A stretch of 64,000 nt of DNA from Streptomyces cacaoi (GCF_006539165.1 NZ_BJMM01000018.1:102902-166901); one strand, 5' to 3'; positions 25,325 through 34,817 are shown, counted from the stretch's first letter. Numbers and translations are program-made. The notes: a model not told the origin generated them from the letters alone.

Positions 25325-26341
25325 TTATGACTCCGCCAGGATCTGTCCGACGTACCGTGCCACTGCGCGTACAGCTCCCATCGTTCCGGGGTAGTCCATG
25401 CGGGTCGGTCCGACCACGCCGAGTTTGGCGACCGCTTCGTCGCCCGAACCGTAGCCGACCGAGACGACCGACGTGGAACTGAGCCCCTCGTGAGCGTTCT
25501 CGTGCCCGATCCGGACGGTCATGTCCGAGTCCCCGGCCTCGCCGAGCAGCTTCAGCAGCACCACCTGCTCCTCCAGTGCCTCCAGCACCGGGCGGATGGT
25601 GAGCGGGAAGTCGTGCCCGAACCGGGTGAGGTTCGCGGTGCCGCCGATCATGAGCCGTTCCTCGGTCTCCTCCGCGAGCGTCTCCAGGAGGGTCGCGAGG
25701 ACGGTGGAAATGGTGCCGCGGTCGTCCGTGTCGAACGCCTCGGGCAGGTCCTGCACCAGGGACGGGACCTCGGTGAACCGCTGGGAGACGACACGGCTGT
25801 TGAGCCGCGCCCGCAGATCCGCCAGGACGGTCTCACCGATCGGCGAGGGGCAGTCGATCACCCGCTGTTCGACCCGGCCCGTGTCCGTGATCAGGACGAG
25901 CATCAGCCGCGCGGGCGCCAGCGCCAGCAGCTCGACGTGGCGCACCGTCGACCGCGTGAGCGACGGGTACTGCACCACGGCGACCTGCCGGGTGAGCTGC
26001 GCGAGCAGCCGGACGGTGCGGCCGACGACGTCGTCGAGGTCGACGGCGCCGTCGAGGAAGTTCTGGATGGCGCGGCGCTCCGGTGAGGACAGCGGCTTGA
26101 CGCCGGCCAGCTTGTCGACGAACAGGCGGTACCCCTTGTCGGTGGGGATCCGGCCCGCGCTGGTGTGCGGCTGCGCGATGAAGCCCTCGTCCTCCAGTAC
26201 CGCCATGTCGTTGCGGACCGTGGCGGGCGACACCTTCAGGTTGTGCCGCTCGGTGAGGGCCTTCGAGCCGACGGGCTCCTCCGTGCCGACGTAGTCCTGG
26301 ACGATGGCGCGGAGCACTTCAAGTCGACGCTCGCTGAGCAT
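25325..26341 (-). CDS. hrcA: Heat-inducible repressor HrcA
   Basis: A 338-residue repressor that binds CIRCE. The N-terminal winged helix (MLSERRLEVLRAIVQDYV, then VSPATVRNDMAVLED) is followed by the GAF-like and dimerisation domains. GGGAGG seven bases before the ATG supports the start over earlier frames, which would run through the operator. A CIRCE element lies 41 bp upstream, so the gene is autoregulated together with dnaJ. Confidence 0.97.
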   Translation of the reverse strand: MLSERRLEVLRAIVQDYVGTEEPVGSKALTERHNLKVSPATVRNDMAVLEDEGFIAQPHTSAGRIPTDKGYRLFVDKLAGVKPLSSPERRAIQNFLDGAVDLDDVVGRTVRLLAQLTRQVAVVQYPSLTRSTVRHVELLALAPARLMLVLITDTGRVEQRVIDCPSPIGETVLADLRARLNSRVVSQRFTEVPSLVQDLPEAFDTDDRGTISTVLATLLETLAEETEERLMIGGTANLTRFGHDFPLTIRPVLEALEEQVVLLKLLGEAGDSDMTVRIGHENAHEGLSSTSVVSVGYGSGDEAVAKLGVVGPTRMDYPGTMGAVRAVARYVGQILAES

Positions 26342-26381
26342 GGCACACCTCCCGTCCGGCCTGTTGCTGGAGTCCCGTCCG

Positions 26382-26408
26382 CTGGCACTCTCCACTTCTG
26401 AGTGCCAG
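26382..26408 (-). promoter_or_regulatory. CIRCE operator
   Basis: CTGGCACTC and GAGTGCCAG are perfect inverted arms separated by nine bases, the exact CIRCE layout. It lies 41 bp before hrcA. A TACACT hexamer just upstream on the minus strand is a likely -10 box. Confidence 0.95.
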
Positions 26409-26646
26409 CACCCCTGTGCCAGTGTACGGCCGGTCACCACGGCCAGGGCAAGGGCCGCCTGATCGAGCAGAATCCGACCGTACCGCGCGCCCCCTCCCGG
26501 GAGCGCACGGTCACGACGCCGGGCGGCTCTCCCGGGACCGCCCGGAATCTCGTCCGGGGCCGCCCGTCGGCACCCGGACGCCTCCTCCGCCTCCTCCGCG
26601 CCGCCTTCGCCGTGTTCCCGCGGCCCCGCACCGTTAGCGTCGTCCT

Positions 26647-27414
26647 ATGCAGGCACATGGGGAAGAGGCCCGGCACCGCCGGGACGGCACCGGGCGCTGG
26701 GAGCGGGTGGCACCGGGGGTGCTGCGCCGCCGGCTGCCGGAGTGGGACGCCACCGTGGGCGCCGTGAGCGGCGACGAGGGAGCGCTGGTCATCGACACCG
26801 GCGCCTCGCTGCGGGAGGGCGCCGAGATCCGCGCCGACGTGCAGGCACTGCTCGGGCGCCGCGTGACGCGTATCGCACTGACCCATCCGCACTTCGACCA
26901 CGTCCTGGGCGCCGCCGCCTTCGCCGGGGCACAGGTGTACGGGGCCGTCGGCGTCGACGAACTCCTCACGCGGGGCGCCGAGTCGATCCGGGACGACGCC
27001 GTCGCGCACGGCCTGCTGGAGGACGAGGCCGCCGAGGCGGCGGATGTGCTCGTGCGGCCGCACCACCTCGTCACCGGGGAGATGGCGCTGGCGCTGGGCG
27101 GCCGGGAGGTCGTCCTGGTCAATGTCGGCCCGGGGCACACCGCGCACGACCTGGCTGTTCTGGTGCCGGGCTCTCCCGACGTCGTCTTCTGCGGCGATCT
27201 GGTCGAGGAGTCGGGCGATCCGCAGGCCGGGCCCGACGCGCACGGTGCGAACTGGCCGCAGGCGCTGGACCGGCTGCTCGCGCTCGGCGGCGAGGACGCC
27301 GTCTATGTGCCGGGGCACGGCGCCCTGGTGGATGCCGCGTTCGTCCGCGCCCAACGTGACGTGCTCGCCCGGAGGTTCGAGACCGGCCCCGACGGGCCGC
27401 CCTTCCGCCCGTAG
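26647..27414 (+). CDS. Metallo-beta-lactamase-fold hydrolase
   Basis: A 255-residue MBL-fold protein with the zinc motif THPHFDH, a GPGHTAHD loop, FCGDLVEES and a final PGHG, all in the correct order for a glyoxalase-II-type dinuclear site. The substrate is unknown; relatives include hydroxyacylglutathione hydrolases and small-molecule hydrolases. TAGCGT sits six bases before the ATG, suggesting a leaderless mRNA. It precedes the DUF3097 gene by 12 bp. The 240-bp spacer to the CIRCE element shows nothing else. Confidence 0.85.
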   Translation: MQAHGEEARHRRDGTGRWERVAPGVLRRRLPEWDATVGAVSGDEGALVIDTGASLREGAEIRADVQALLGRRVTRIALTHPHFDHVLGAAAFAGAQVYGAVGVDELLTRGAESIRDDAVAHGLLEDEAAEAADVLVRPHHLVTGEMALALGGREVVLVNVGPGHTAHDLAVLVPGSPDVVFCGDLVEESGDPQAGPDAHGANWPQALDRLLALGGEDAVYVPGHGALVDAAFVRAQRDVLARRFETGPDGPPFRP

Positions 27415-27426
27415 CAGAATGACGCC

Positions 27427-28260
27427 ATGCGCAACCGCTACGACAATCCCGACCTGACTCCTCCGTGGAAGCGGAAGAAGGCCGTCCCCGAGGTGCCGGC
27501 CGAGACCGATCTGGTGGTGGAGGAGGTCACGACCGGGTTCTGCGGGGCCGTGGTGCGCTGCGAGAAGACGGCCGAGGGGCCGACGGTCACGCTGGAGGAC
27601 CGCTTCGGCAAGCACCGGGTCTTCCCCCTGGCGCCCCGCGGCTTCCTGCTGGAGGGCAGGACGGTCACGCTGGTGCGCCCGACGGCGCGGCCGGACCGCC
27701 CGGCCGGGCCCCGGCTGACCGCCTCCGGCTCGATCGCCGTCCCCGGAGCACGGGCCCGCGTCGCCCGGGCGGGCCGCATCTACGTCGAGGGGCGGCACGA
27801 CGCCGAGCTGGTCGAGAAGGTCTGGGGCGACGATCTGCGGATCGAGGGCGTCGTCGTGGAGTACCTGGAGGGCGTGGACGATCTGCCGGCCATCGTCGAG
27901 GCGTTCTCGCCCGGCCCGGACGCCCGGCTCGGCGTGCTCGTCGACCATCTGGTGGCCGGCTCGAAGGAGTCCCGCATCGCCGAGCAGGTCACGGGCGAGC
28001 ACGTGCTGGTCGTCGGCCATCCCTACATCGACATCTGGGAGGCCGTGAAGCCCTCCTCCGCCGGGATCGCCGCCTGGCCGCGCATCCCGCACGGCCAGGA
28101 CTGGAAGACCGGTGTCTGCCGTGAGCTGGGCTGGCCGCAGAACACGGGGGCGGCCTGGAAGCAGCTGCTCGGCCGTGTGAGCACCTACCGGGATCTGGAG
28201 CCGGCCCTGCTGGGCCGCGTGGAAGAGCTGATCGACTTCGTCACGGCCCCGGCGGCGTGA
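27427..28260 (+). CDS. DUF3097 family protein, TOPRIM-like core
   Basis: A 277-residue actinobacterial protein of the DUF3097 family. The middle shows RIYVEGRHDAELVEKVWGDD followed ~50 residues later by LGVLVDHLVAGSKES. That spacing of a conserved VEG glutamate and a DH pair resembles TOPRIM nuclease/primase folds such as RNase M5; this likeness is my own reading. Upstream is a small beta-rich region (VTTGFCGAVVRCEKT). CAGAAT lies six bases before the ATG. The position next to hemW and hrcA-dnaJ is typical of Streptomyces. Confidence 0.82.
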   Translation: MRNRYDNPDLTPPWKRKKAVPEVPAETDLVVEEVTTGFCGAVVRCEKTAEGPTVTLEDRFGKHRVFPLAPRGFLLEGRTVTLVRPTARPDRPAGPRLTASGSIAVPGARARVARAGRIYVEGRHDAELVEKVWGDDLRIEGVVVEYLEGVDDLPAIVEAFSPGPDARLGVLVDHLVAGSKESRIAEQVTGEHVLVVGHPYIDIWEAVKPSSAGIAAWPRIPHGQDWKTGVCRELGWPQNTGAAWKQLLGRVSTYRDLEPALLGRVEELIDFVTAPAA

Positions 28261-28397
28261 CCGGCGGCGTCCGAGAGCCCCGTCCCCGGTCTGCCGCCCG
28301 GTGACCTGCCGGAGTTCTCACCTGGGCACGCGGTGTGGCCGGGCCCTGTGACGGTGCGCACGACGCCGGCCGGCCGTCAGGTGGTGCAATGGAGAGC

Positions 28398-29624
28398 ATG
28401 CCCTCCGCACTTCCCGACGGCGAGCCGGTGCCCGCAGACGGCTCGCTGCCCGCCCACGCACTGCACGACACCGCCGCGCGCCCCCTCGGTTTCTATCTGC
28501 ACGTCCCGTACTGCGCCACGCGCTGCGGGTACTGCGACTTCAACACCTACACGGCCTCCGAGTTGGGCGGCGGCGCCTCCCGGGAGAGCTACGCGGACCA
28601 GGTCGTGGAGGAGATCCGGCTGGCGCGCAAGGTGCTGGGGGACGATCCGCGGCGGGTGGAGACGGTGTTCGTCGGCGGCGGCACACCGACCCTGCTGCCG
28701 GCCGCCGATCTCGCCAGGATGCTGCGCGCCCTGGGCGAGGAGTTCGGTTTCGCCGAGGGCGCCGAGGTGACGACGGAGGCCAATCCGGAGTCGGTCGATC
28801 CGGCGTATCTGGGGGAGCTGCGCGAGGCCGGGTTCAACCGGGTCTCCTTCGGGATGCAGAGCGCACGGCAGCACGTACTGCGCGTCCTGGAGCGCACCCA
28901 CACCCCCGGACGGCCCGAGGAGTGCGTCGCCGAGGCCCGGCGGGCCGGGTTCGCGCACATCAATCTGGATCTGATCTACGGCACCCCCGGCGAGACCGAC
29001 GAGGACTGGCGGGCCTCGCTGGACGCGGCCCTGGCGGCCGGGCCGGATCACATCTCGGCGTATGCGCTCATCGTCGAGGACGGCACACGGCTGGCCCGCC
29101 GGATCCGCCGCGGCGAGGTCCCGATGACGGACGACGACGCGCACGCCGACCGCTATCTGATCGCCGAGGAGCGGCTGTCGGCGGCCGGTATGCGCTGGTA
29201 CGAGGTCTCCAACTGGGCGGCGGCCGACGACGCGGCGGCCCGCTGCCGGCACAACGAGCTGTACTGGACGGGCGCGGACTGGTGGGGCGCGGGGCCCGGC
29301 GCGCACAGCCATGTGGGCGGGGTGCGCTGGTGGAACGTGAAGCATCCGGCCGCCTACGCGCGGGCGCTGGCCGAGGGCCGGTCTCCCGGCGCGGGCCGCG
29401 AGGTGCTCGGCGCCGAGGACCGTCGGGTGGAGCGCATCCTGCTGGAGTTGCGGCTCGCCCGGGGCTGCCCGCTGGAGCTGCTGGCCCCGGCGGGCCGGAA
29501 GGCGGCCCAACAGGCGTGCGACGACGGCCTGTTGGAGCCGGGGCCGTACGCCGAGGGGCGCGCGGTTCTCACGCTGCGCGGGCGGTTGCTGGCGGACGCG
29601 GTCGTCCGGGACCTGGTCGACTGA
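28398..29624 (+). CDS. hemW: Heme chaperone HemW, radical SAM protein
   Basis: A 408-residue radical-SAM protein related to oxygen-independent coproporphyrinogen oxidase HemN; the shorter HemW branch inserts heme into apo-proteins rather than oxidising porphyrinogen. The iron-sulfur motif is HVPYCATRCGYCDFN (CxxxCxxC plus the HemW-type extra residues). GGGTPTLLP and NLDLIYGTPGETDEDW are further family marks, and the C-terminal HemN_C domain is present. TGCAAT ends seven bases before the ATG at 28398, favouring it over the ATG three codons earlier. Confidence 0.92.
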   Translation: MPSALPDGEPVPADGSLPAHALHDTAARPLGFYLHVPYCATRCGYCDFNTYTASELGGGASRESYADQVVEEIRLARKVLGDDPRRVETVFVGGGTPTLLPAADLARMLRALGEEFGFAEGAEVTTEANPESVDPAYLGELREAGFNRVSFGMQSARQHVLRVLERTHTPGRPEECVAEARRAGFAHINLDLIYGTPGETDEDWRASLDAALAAGPDHISAYALIVEDGTRLARRIRRGEVPMTDDDAHADRYLIAEERLSAAGMRWYEVSNWAAADDAAARCRHNELYWTGADWWGAGPGAHSHVGGVRWWNVKHPAAYARALAEGRSPGAGREVLGAEDRRVERILLELRLARGCPLELLAPAGRKAAQQACDDGLLEPGPYAEGRAVLTLRGRLLADAVVRDLVD

Positions 29625-29713
29625 CCCCGAGCGCCCCTCGGCGGCCGAGCAGGCGCCGCCTTCCGCCCGGCACCTCGCGTCCCGTGCCGGTCGCCGCGTC
29701 CCCCGGGCCGCTT

Positions 29714-29750
29714 CCTGAACGGTCCCGGCGGTCGGCCGGGGCCGTTCAGG
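29714..29750. terminator. Bidirectional terminator between hemW and acyl-CoA ligase gene
   Basis: CCTGAACGGTCCCGG pairs with CCGGGGCCGTTCAGG across a seven-base loop, with one G-T pair. It lies between convergent genes. Confidence 0.9.
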
Positions 29751-29768
29751 ACAGCTGCCGGCGCGCGG

Positions 29769-31649
29769 TCAGCGCTCCCGCGCCCCCGTGTACATCTCCT
29801 CGATCAGATCGGCGAACTCCCGTTCCACGACGGGCCGCTTGAGCTTGAGGCTGGGGGTCAGCTCACCGTGCTCGATGTCCAGATCGCGGGGCAGGATGCG
29901 GAACTTCTTGATCGTCTGCCAGCGCTGGAGCCCGGCGTTCAGGTCCTCGACGTAGCCGTCGACGAGTCTGCGCACCTCGTCCGAGCCGACGACCTCGGTG
30001 TACGGCTTGCCCTTGAGTTCCTCCTGGTCGGCGGCCCAGCCCAGGATCGCCGCCTCGTCCAGCGCGATCAGCGCCGTGCAGTAGTTCCGGTCGGCGCCGT
30101 GCACCAGGATGTTGGAGACGTAGGGGCACAGCGCCTTGAACCGGCCCTCGACCTCGGCGGGCGCGATGTACTTGCCGCCGGAGGTCTTGATCAGGTCCTT
30201 CTTCCGGTCGGTGATCTTCAGAAAGCCGTCGTCGGACAGCTCGCCGATGTCGCCGGTGTGGAACCAGCCGTCCTCTTCCAGGACCTCGGCCGTCTTGTCG
30301 GGCAGGCCGTGGTAGCCCTCCATGATGCCGGGGCCGCGCAGCAGGACCTCGCCGTCCTCCGCGATGCGCACCTCGGTGCCGAGGAACGGCTGGCCGACCG
30401 TGCCGGTGCGGAAGGTGTCCCGCCGGTTGCAGAAGCTGGCAGCGGCGGACTCGGTGAGCCCGTAGCCCTCCAGCACGGGGATGCCCGCTCCGGCGAAGAA
30501 CAGGCCCAGGTCGGGCGCGAGCGCGGCCGAGCCGGAGACGCAGCCGAGCATCCGGCCGCCGAAGGCTTCCCGCAGCTTGCCGTAGACGAGCCGGTCGGCG
30601 ACGGCGTGCTTGACCCGCAGCCCGGCCGGCACGGTGGCCTCGCCGGTGCGGCGCTGGTTGTCCTGGGAGGTCCTGGCGTACTCGCGGGCCACCTCGGCGG
30701 CCCACTGGAAGATCTTGTACTTGGCGGGCCCGCCGTCCCTGGCCCGCTGCGCGACGCCGTTGTAGACCTTCTCGAAGATCCGCGGGACCGCGCACATCTT
30801 GGTCGGCCGGACGACCGGCAGATTCTCGATGATCTTGTCGACGCGCCCGTCGACGGCCAGGACGTGCGCGGACTCGATGTGCACGGAGATGAGCATCTTG
30901 CCGAAGACGTGTGCGAGCGGCAGCCAGAGATACTGCACGTCGTCCGACTCCAGCAGCCCGCTCGCCGGTACGGCCTTGGCCATGTAGGACCAGGCTTCCT
31001 GCCGCAGCCGGACCCCCTTGGGGCGCCCGGTGGTCCCGGAGGTGTAGATGAGCGTGGCCAGGTCGGCGGAGCGCAGCCCGGCGACCGCCTCGCGCACGGC
31101 CTCCGGGTGCTCGGCCAGGTGGGCGGCGCCCCGGCGCTCCAGCTCGGCGAAGGAGAGCACCCAGTCGTCCTCGCCGTCGGGCACGTCCCCGTCCAGCAGG
31201 ACGACGTGTGCGAGGTCGGGCAGCTCGGCGCGGTGCTCGCGCACCTTGTCCAGCTGGGCGGTGTCCTCGGCGAACAGCACACGGCTGTCCGAGTCGCCCA
31301 GGATGAAGCCCGTCTCCTCGGAGTTGGTGCTGGGGTAGACCGTGGTCGTCGCCGCGCCGGCGCACAGGATGGCCAGGTCGGCCAGGATCCACTCGATCCG
31401 CGTTCCGGAGGCGATCGCCACCCGCTCCTCGGGCCGGACGCCCAGCTCCATGAGCCCGGCGGCGAGCGCGAACACCCGGTCGGCCGCCTCGCGCCAGGAG
31501 TACGAGCGCCACTCGTCGGGGCCCTCGCCGGAGGCGCTCGGCACCGGATAGCGGTAGGCCTCGGCGTCCGGAGTCGCCTCGACTCTCTCCAGGAAGACCG
31601 TCGCCACGGAGGGCGGCAGGTTCTTGATCAGGGATTCTGGGTCGCTCAC
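29769..31649 (-). CDS. Long-chain fatty-acid-CoA ligase (AMP-forming)
   Basis: A 626-residue adenylate-forming enzyme that activates fatty acids to acyl-CoA. The P-loop is YTSGTTGRPKGV, A5 is GYGLTESAA, and the hinge region holds WFHTGDIG and ITDRKKDLIKTSGGKYIAP, which belongs to the bacterial FadD15/long-chain branch. The GTG start at 31649 has GGAGG six bases upstream; farther upstream frame lacks any fold. Two adjacent dyads about 160 bp upstream may bind a fatty-acid-responsive repressor. Confidence 0.93.
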   Translation of the reverse strand: MSDPESLIKNLPPSVATVFLERVEATPDAEAYRYPVPSASGEGPDEWRSYSWREAADRVFALAAGLMELGVRPEERVAIASGTRIEWILADLAILCAGAATTTVYPSTNSEETGFILGDSDSRVLFAEDTAQLDKVREHRAELPDLAHVVLLDGDVPDGEDDWVLSFAELERRGAAHLAEHPEAVREAVAGLRSADLATLIYTSGTTGRPKGVRLRQEAWSYMAKAVPASGLLESDDVQYLWLPLAHVFGKMLISVHIESAHVLAVDGRVDKIIENLPVVRPTKMCAVPRIFEKVYNGVAQRARDGGPAKYKIFQWAAEVAREYARTSQDNQRRTGEATVPAGLRVKHAVADRLVYGKLREAFGGRMLGCVSGSAALAPDLGLFFAGAGIPVLEGYGLTESAAASFCNRRDTFRTGTVGQPFLGTEVRIAEDGEVLLRGPGIMEGYHGLPDKTAEVLEEDGWFHTGDIGELSDDGFLKITDRKKDLIKTSGGKYIAPAEVEGRFKALCPYVSNILVHGADRNYCTALIALDEAAILGWAADQEELKGKPYTEVVGSDEVRRLVDGYVEDLNAGLQRWQTIKKFRILPRDLDIEHGELTPSLKLKRPVVEREFADLIEEMYTGARER

Positions 31650-31807
31650 GACGTCCTCCGGGGCCCGCGTCCTGCGTCTGACTCGTGCTGTGTCCTGCTG
31701 AAGTGCTCTCGTGTCCGCTGCGGTGCGCCCGGCCGGGTTCGGCTGCCGGCCGGTGCCCGTGTGTGCCCGCTCGCGCACCCGCTCAGGTGTGCCCGGGCAG
31801 TTTATTG

Positions 31808-31831
31808 ACTCACGAGTAACTACTGAGCAGT
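31808..31831 (-). promoter_or_regulatory. Tandem dyads upstream of acyl-CoA ligase gene
   Basis: ACTC-AC-GAGT (31808-31817) and ACTG-AG-CAGT (31822-31831) sit 14 bp apart in an unusually AT-rich stretch between the lepA terminator and the ligase gene. The spacing fits a dimer-pair operator of a TetR-type regulator. Function is inferred. Confidence 0.4.
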
Positions 31832-31843
31832 GATCAGACTAGA

Positions 31844-31877
31844 GGCCGCAGTCCCCTTACGTAAGGGGGCTGCGGCC
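31844..31877. terminator. Terminator downstream of lepA
   Basis: A 34-bp palindrome with arms GGCCGCAG-T-CCCCTTAC and GTAAGGGG-G-CTGCGGCC and almost no loop. It lies 80 bp after the lepA stop and separates it from the ligase promoter. Confidence 0.85.
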
Positions 31878-31958
31878 GGTTACCGCGAGGCCCGTGGCCC
31901 GTCCGCTCCCGCATCCGGCGGGCCCGTTCCGGTTCGCCCCGGGACGGGCCTCGCCGGG

Positions 31959-33827
31959 CTACTTCTTGGACTTCGCGTCGCCACCGCCGTCGTCGGAGGA
32001 CAGCGCGGCGATGAACGCCTCCTGGGGCACCTCCACGCGCCCCACGACCTTCATCCGCCGCTTGCCTTCCTTCTGCTTCTCCAGCAGCTTCCGCTTCCGC
32101 GAGATGTCACCGCCGTAGCACTTGGCCAGGACGTCCTTGCGGATGGCGCGGATGGTCTCCCGCGCGATGATCCGGGCGCCGACGGCCGCCTGGATGGGCA
32201 CCTCGAACTGCTGCCGCGGAATCAGCTCGCGCAGCTTGTTGGCCATGCGCGTGCCGTACGAGTACGCCTTGTCCTTGTGGACGATCGCCGAGAAGGCGTC
32301 CACCTTGTCGCCCTGCAACAGGATGTCGACCTTGACCAGGTCGGCCGCCTGCTCCCCCGTCGGCTCGTAGTCGAGCGAGGCGTAGCCGCGCGTCTTGGAC
32401 TTCAGCGCGTCGAAGAAGTCGAAGACGATCTCCGCGAGCGGCAGCGTGTAGCGCAGCTCGACGCGGTCCTCCGAGAGGTAGTCCATGCCCTGGAGGCTGC
32501 CGCGGCGGGACTGGCACAGCTCCATGATGGCGCCGATGAACTCGCTGGGCGCGATCAGCGTCGCGCGCACCACCGGCTCGTGCACCGTGGCGATCTTGCC
32601 TGTGGGGAACTCGCTCGGGTTGGTGACCAGGTGCTCGGAGCCGTCCTCCATGTCCACCCGGTAGATGACGTTCGGCGCCGTGGCGATCAGGTCGAGCCCG
32701 AACTCCCGCTCCAGCCGCTCCCGGATGACCTCCAGGTGCAGCAGCCCGAGGAAGCCCACCCGGAAGCCGAAGCCGAGCGCGGCGGACGTCTCGGGCTCGT
32801 AGGTGAGCGCCGCGTCGTTCAGCAGCAGCTTGTCCAGCGCGTCACGCAGCAGCGGATAGTCCGAGCCGTCCAGCGGATACAGCCCGGAGAAGACCATGGG
32901 CTTGGGGTCCTTGTAGCCGGGCAGCGGGTCCTCGGCGCCGCCGGTCTGCTGGGTGACCGTGTCACCGACCTTGGACTGGCGCACGTCCTTCACGCCGGTG
33001 ATCAGATAGCCGACCTCGCCCACGCCGAGGCCGTCCGCCGGGACCATCTCCGGCGAGTTCGTGCCGATCTCCAGCAGCTCGTGCGTGGCGCCCGTCGACA
33101 TCATGCGGATGCGCTCGCGCTTGTTGAGCTGGCCGTCGACGACCTTCACATAGGTGACCACGCCCCGGTAGGCGTCGTAGACCGAGTCGAAGATCATCGC
33201 GCGGGCCGGGGAGTCCGCCTCGCCGACCGGCTCCGGCACCTGCCGGACGACCTCGTCCAGCAGCGCCTCCACGCCCTCGCCCGTCTTGGCGGAGACCTTG
33301 AGCACGTCCTCGACGTCGCAGCCGATCAGATGCGCCAGCTCGGCGGCGAACTTGTCCGGCTGCGCGGCCGGAAGGTCGATCTTGTTGAGCACGGGGATGA
33401 TCGCGAGGTCGTGCTCCATCGCCAGATAGAGGTTGGCGAGGGTCTGCGCCTCGATGCCCTGCGCCGCGTCGACGAGCAGGATGCAGCCCTCACAGGCCGC
33501 CAGGGACCGGGAGACCTCGTAGGTGAAGTCCACGTGCCCCGGGGTGTCGATCATGTTGAGGATGTGCGGGGTCCCCGCGTCCTCCGACGGCGCCCAGGGC
33601 ATGCGCACCGCCTGGGACTTGATCGTGATGCCGCGCTCACGCTCGATGTCCATGCGGTCGAGGTACTGCGCGCGCATCTGCCGCTTGTCCACGACGCCGG
33701 TCAGCTGGAGCATCCGGTCGGCAAGCGTGGACTTGCCGTGGTCGATGTGCGCGATGATGCAGAAGTTACGGATCTGCGCCGGGTCGGTACGGCTCGGCTC
33801 CGGCGCGTTCGTTGGGGTCGCGGGCAC
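31959..33827 (-). CDS. lepA: Elongation factor 4 (LepA)
   Basis: A 622-residue ribosome-associated GTPase that back-translocates or remodels stalled ribosomes and aids 30S biogenesis. G1 is IAHIDHGKST, the G2 region RERGITIKSQ, G3 DTPGHVDF and G4 NKIDLP. The LepA-specific C-terminal domain with KDVLAKCYGGDISRKRKLLEKQ (read as KDVLAKCYGGDISRK then RKLLEKQ) is intact. It starts at GTG. The 555-bp spacer to rpsT contains three copies of a 12-bp repeat. lepA and rpsT are a conserved divergent pair in actinobacteria. Confidence 0.97.
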   Translation of the reverse strand: MPATPTNAPEPSRTDPAQIRNFCIIAHIDHGKSTLADRMLQLTGVVDKRQMRAQYLDRMDIERERGITIKSQAVRMPWAPSEDAGTPHILNMIDTPGHVDFTYEVSRSLAACEGCILLVDAAQGIEAQTLANLYLAMEHDLAIIPVLNKIDLPAAQPDKFAAELAHLIGCDVEDVLKVSAKTGEGVEALLDEVVRQVPEPVGEADSPARAMIFDSVYDAYRGVVTYVKVVDGQLNKRERIRMMSTGATHELLEIGTNSPEMVPADGLGVGEVGYLITGVKDVRQSKVGDTVTQQTGGAEDPLPGYKDPKPMVFSGLYPLDGSDYPLLRDALDKLLLNDAALTYEPETSAALGFGFRVGFLGLLHLEVIRERLEREFGLDLIATAPNVIYRVDMEDGSEHLVTNPSEFPTGKIATVHEPVVRATLIAPSEFIGAIMELCQSRRGSLQGMDYLSEDRVELRYTLPLAEIVFDFFDALKSKTRGYASLDYEPTGEQAADLVKVDILLQGDKVDAFSAIVHKDKAYSYGTRMANKLRELIPRQQFEVPIQAAVGARIIARETIRAIRKDVLAKCYGGDISRKRKLLEKQKEGKRRMKVVGRVEVPQEAFIAALSSDDGGGDAKSKK

Positions 33828-33981
33828 GCAGTGTCCTGTCGGTATGGCCTGTCGGGTCTGGCGGCGGACAGCTCTCCCGACGTCCGGATCCTCGATGCCC
33901 GGAGCGTCGCCGTCTTCCCCGTCCGCCTTCTGTCTGTCGGTACTGCTTCCGTACCGCTTCTGTTCTGTGTCTCTTCGATCG

Positions 33982-34032
33982 TCTTCAGTTGTCTTCGGTC
34001 TTCAGTTGTCTCGCGTCCGTTCTTCAGTTGTC
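33982..34032. repeat. Three perfect 12-bp direct repeats in the lepA-rpsT spacer
   Basis: TCTTCAGTTGTC occurs at 33982-33993, 33999-34010 and 34021-34032, in a pyrimidine-rich, lower-GC stretch about 155-205 bp upstream of lepA. The rest of this 555-bp spacer holds the divergent promoters of lepA and rpsT and no gene that I can support. Confidence 0.75.
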
Positions 34033-34382
34033 CGTTCCGGTGCACGGCCGTCCGGTCGTCCGCTGTCCCGTACGCCCGTCCCCGGCTGTTCCGGCGCACA
34101 CCGCCCCGGACGCCCTCGGCCTCCGGCACGTCGACGAGGGACGACGGGTGCGCACCGGACCCCGCCGACGGATCCCACGGGACCGACGGAGCTGACGGAG
34201 CCGGCACGGCCACCGGCCGTGGACGCCGACGCGGGCGCCCTCCACGGCCGTACCGTGCCCCCATCGTCCCATGAGCCGGGGGCACCGACCGGATTGGGAG
34301 GCCCGAAGAGCCTGCTGGTAGCCTGGACGACTGTGCCTGATGGCACTCATGACGGAAAACCCCGAACCGCAAAGGCTCATTC

Positions 34383-34649
34383 GTGGCGAACATCAAGTCC
34401 CAGATCAAGCGGATCCGGACCAACGAGAAGGCCCGCCAGCGCAACAAGGCGGTCAAGTCCGAGCTGAAGACCGCGATCCGTCGCACCCGCGAGGCCGTGG
34501 CCGCCGGTGACTCCACCAAGGCCGGCGAGGCCCAGCGCGTCGCGATCCAGAAGCTGGACAAGGCCGTCAGCAAGGGCGTCCTGCACAAGAACAACGCGGC
34601 CAACAAGAAGTCCGCGCTGGCCAAGCACGTCGCCTCCCTCAAGGGCTGA
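34383..34649 (+). CDS. rpsT: 30S ribosomal protein S20
   Basis: An 88-residue basic 16S rRNA-binding protein. The sequence MANIKSQIKRIRTNEKARQR and the C-terminal NNAANKKSALAKHV are typical. It starts at GTG with AAAGG upstream. It is monocistronic, divergent from lepA, and followed by a strong terminator. Confidence 0.97.
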   Translation: MANIKSQIKRIRTNEKARQRNKAVKSELKTAIRRTREAVAAGDSTKAGEAQRVAIQKLDKAVSKGVLHKNNAANKKSALAKHVASLKG

Positions 34650-34817
34650 CTCCGCTCACCGGCTCCGGCAGCACAGCAGGCCCTCTCACCTCCGCTGACG
34701 CCGAAGCCGCCGCCCGGACTCCCCGCCCCTGACCGGCCGGGCCACCGGGCACCCGAGACAGCGCGCCGCACGCGGCCTGCGTTCGCCACGCGGGTGCGGC
34801 GCACCCAGCACGAACCG

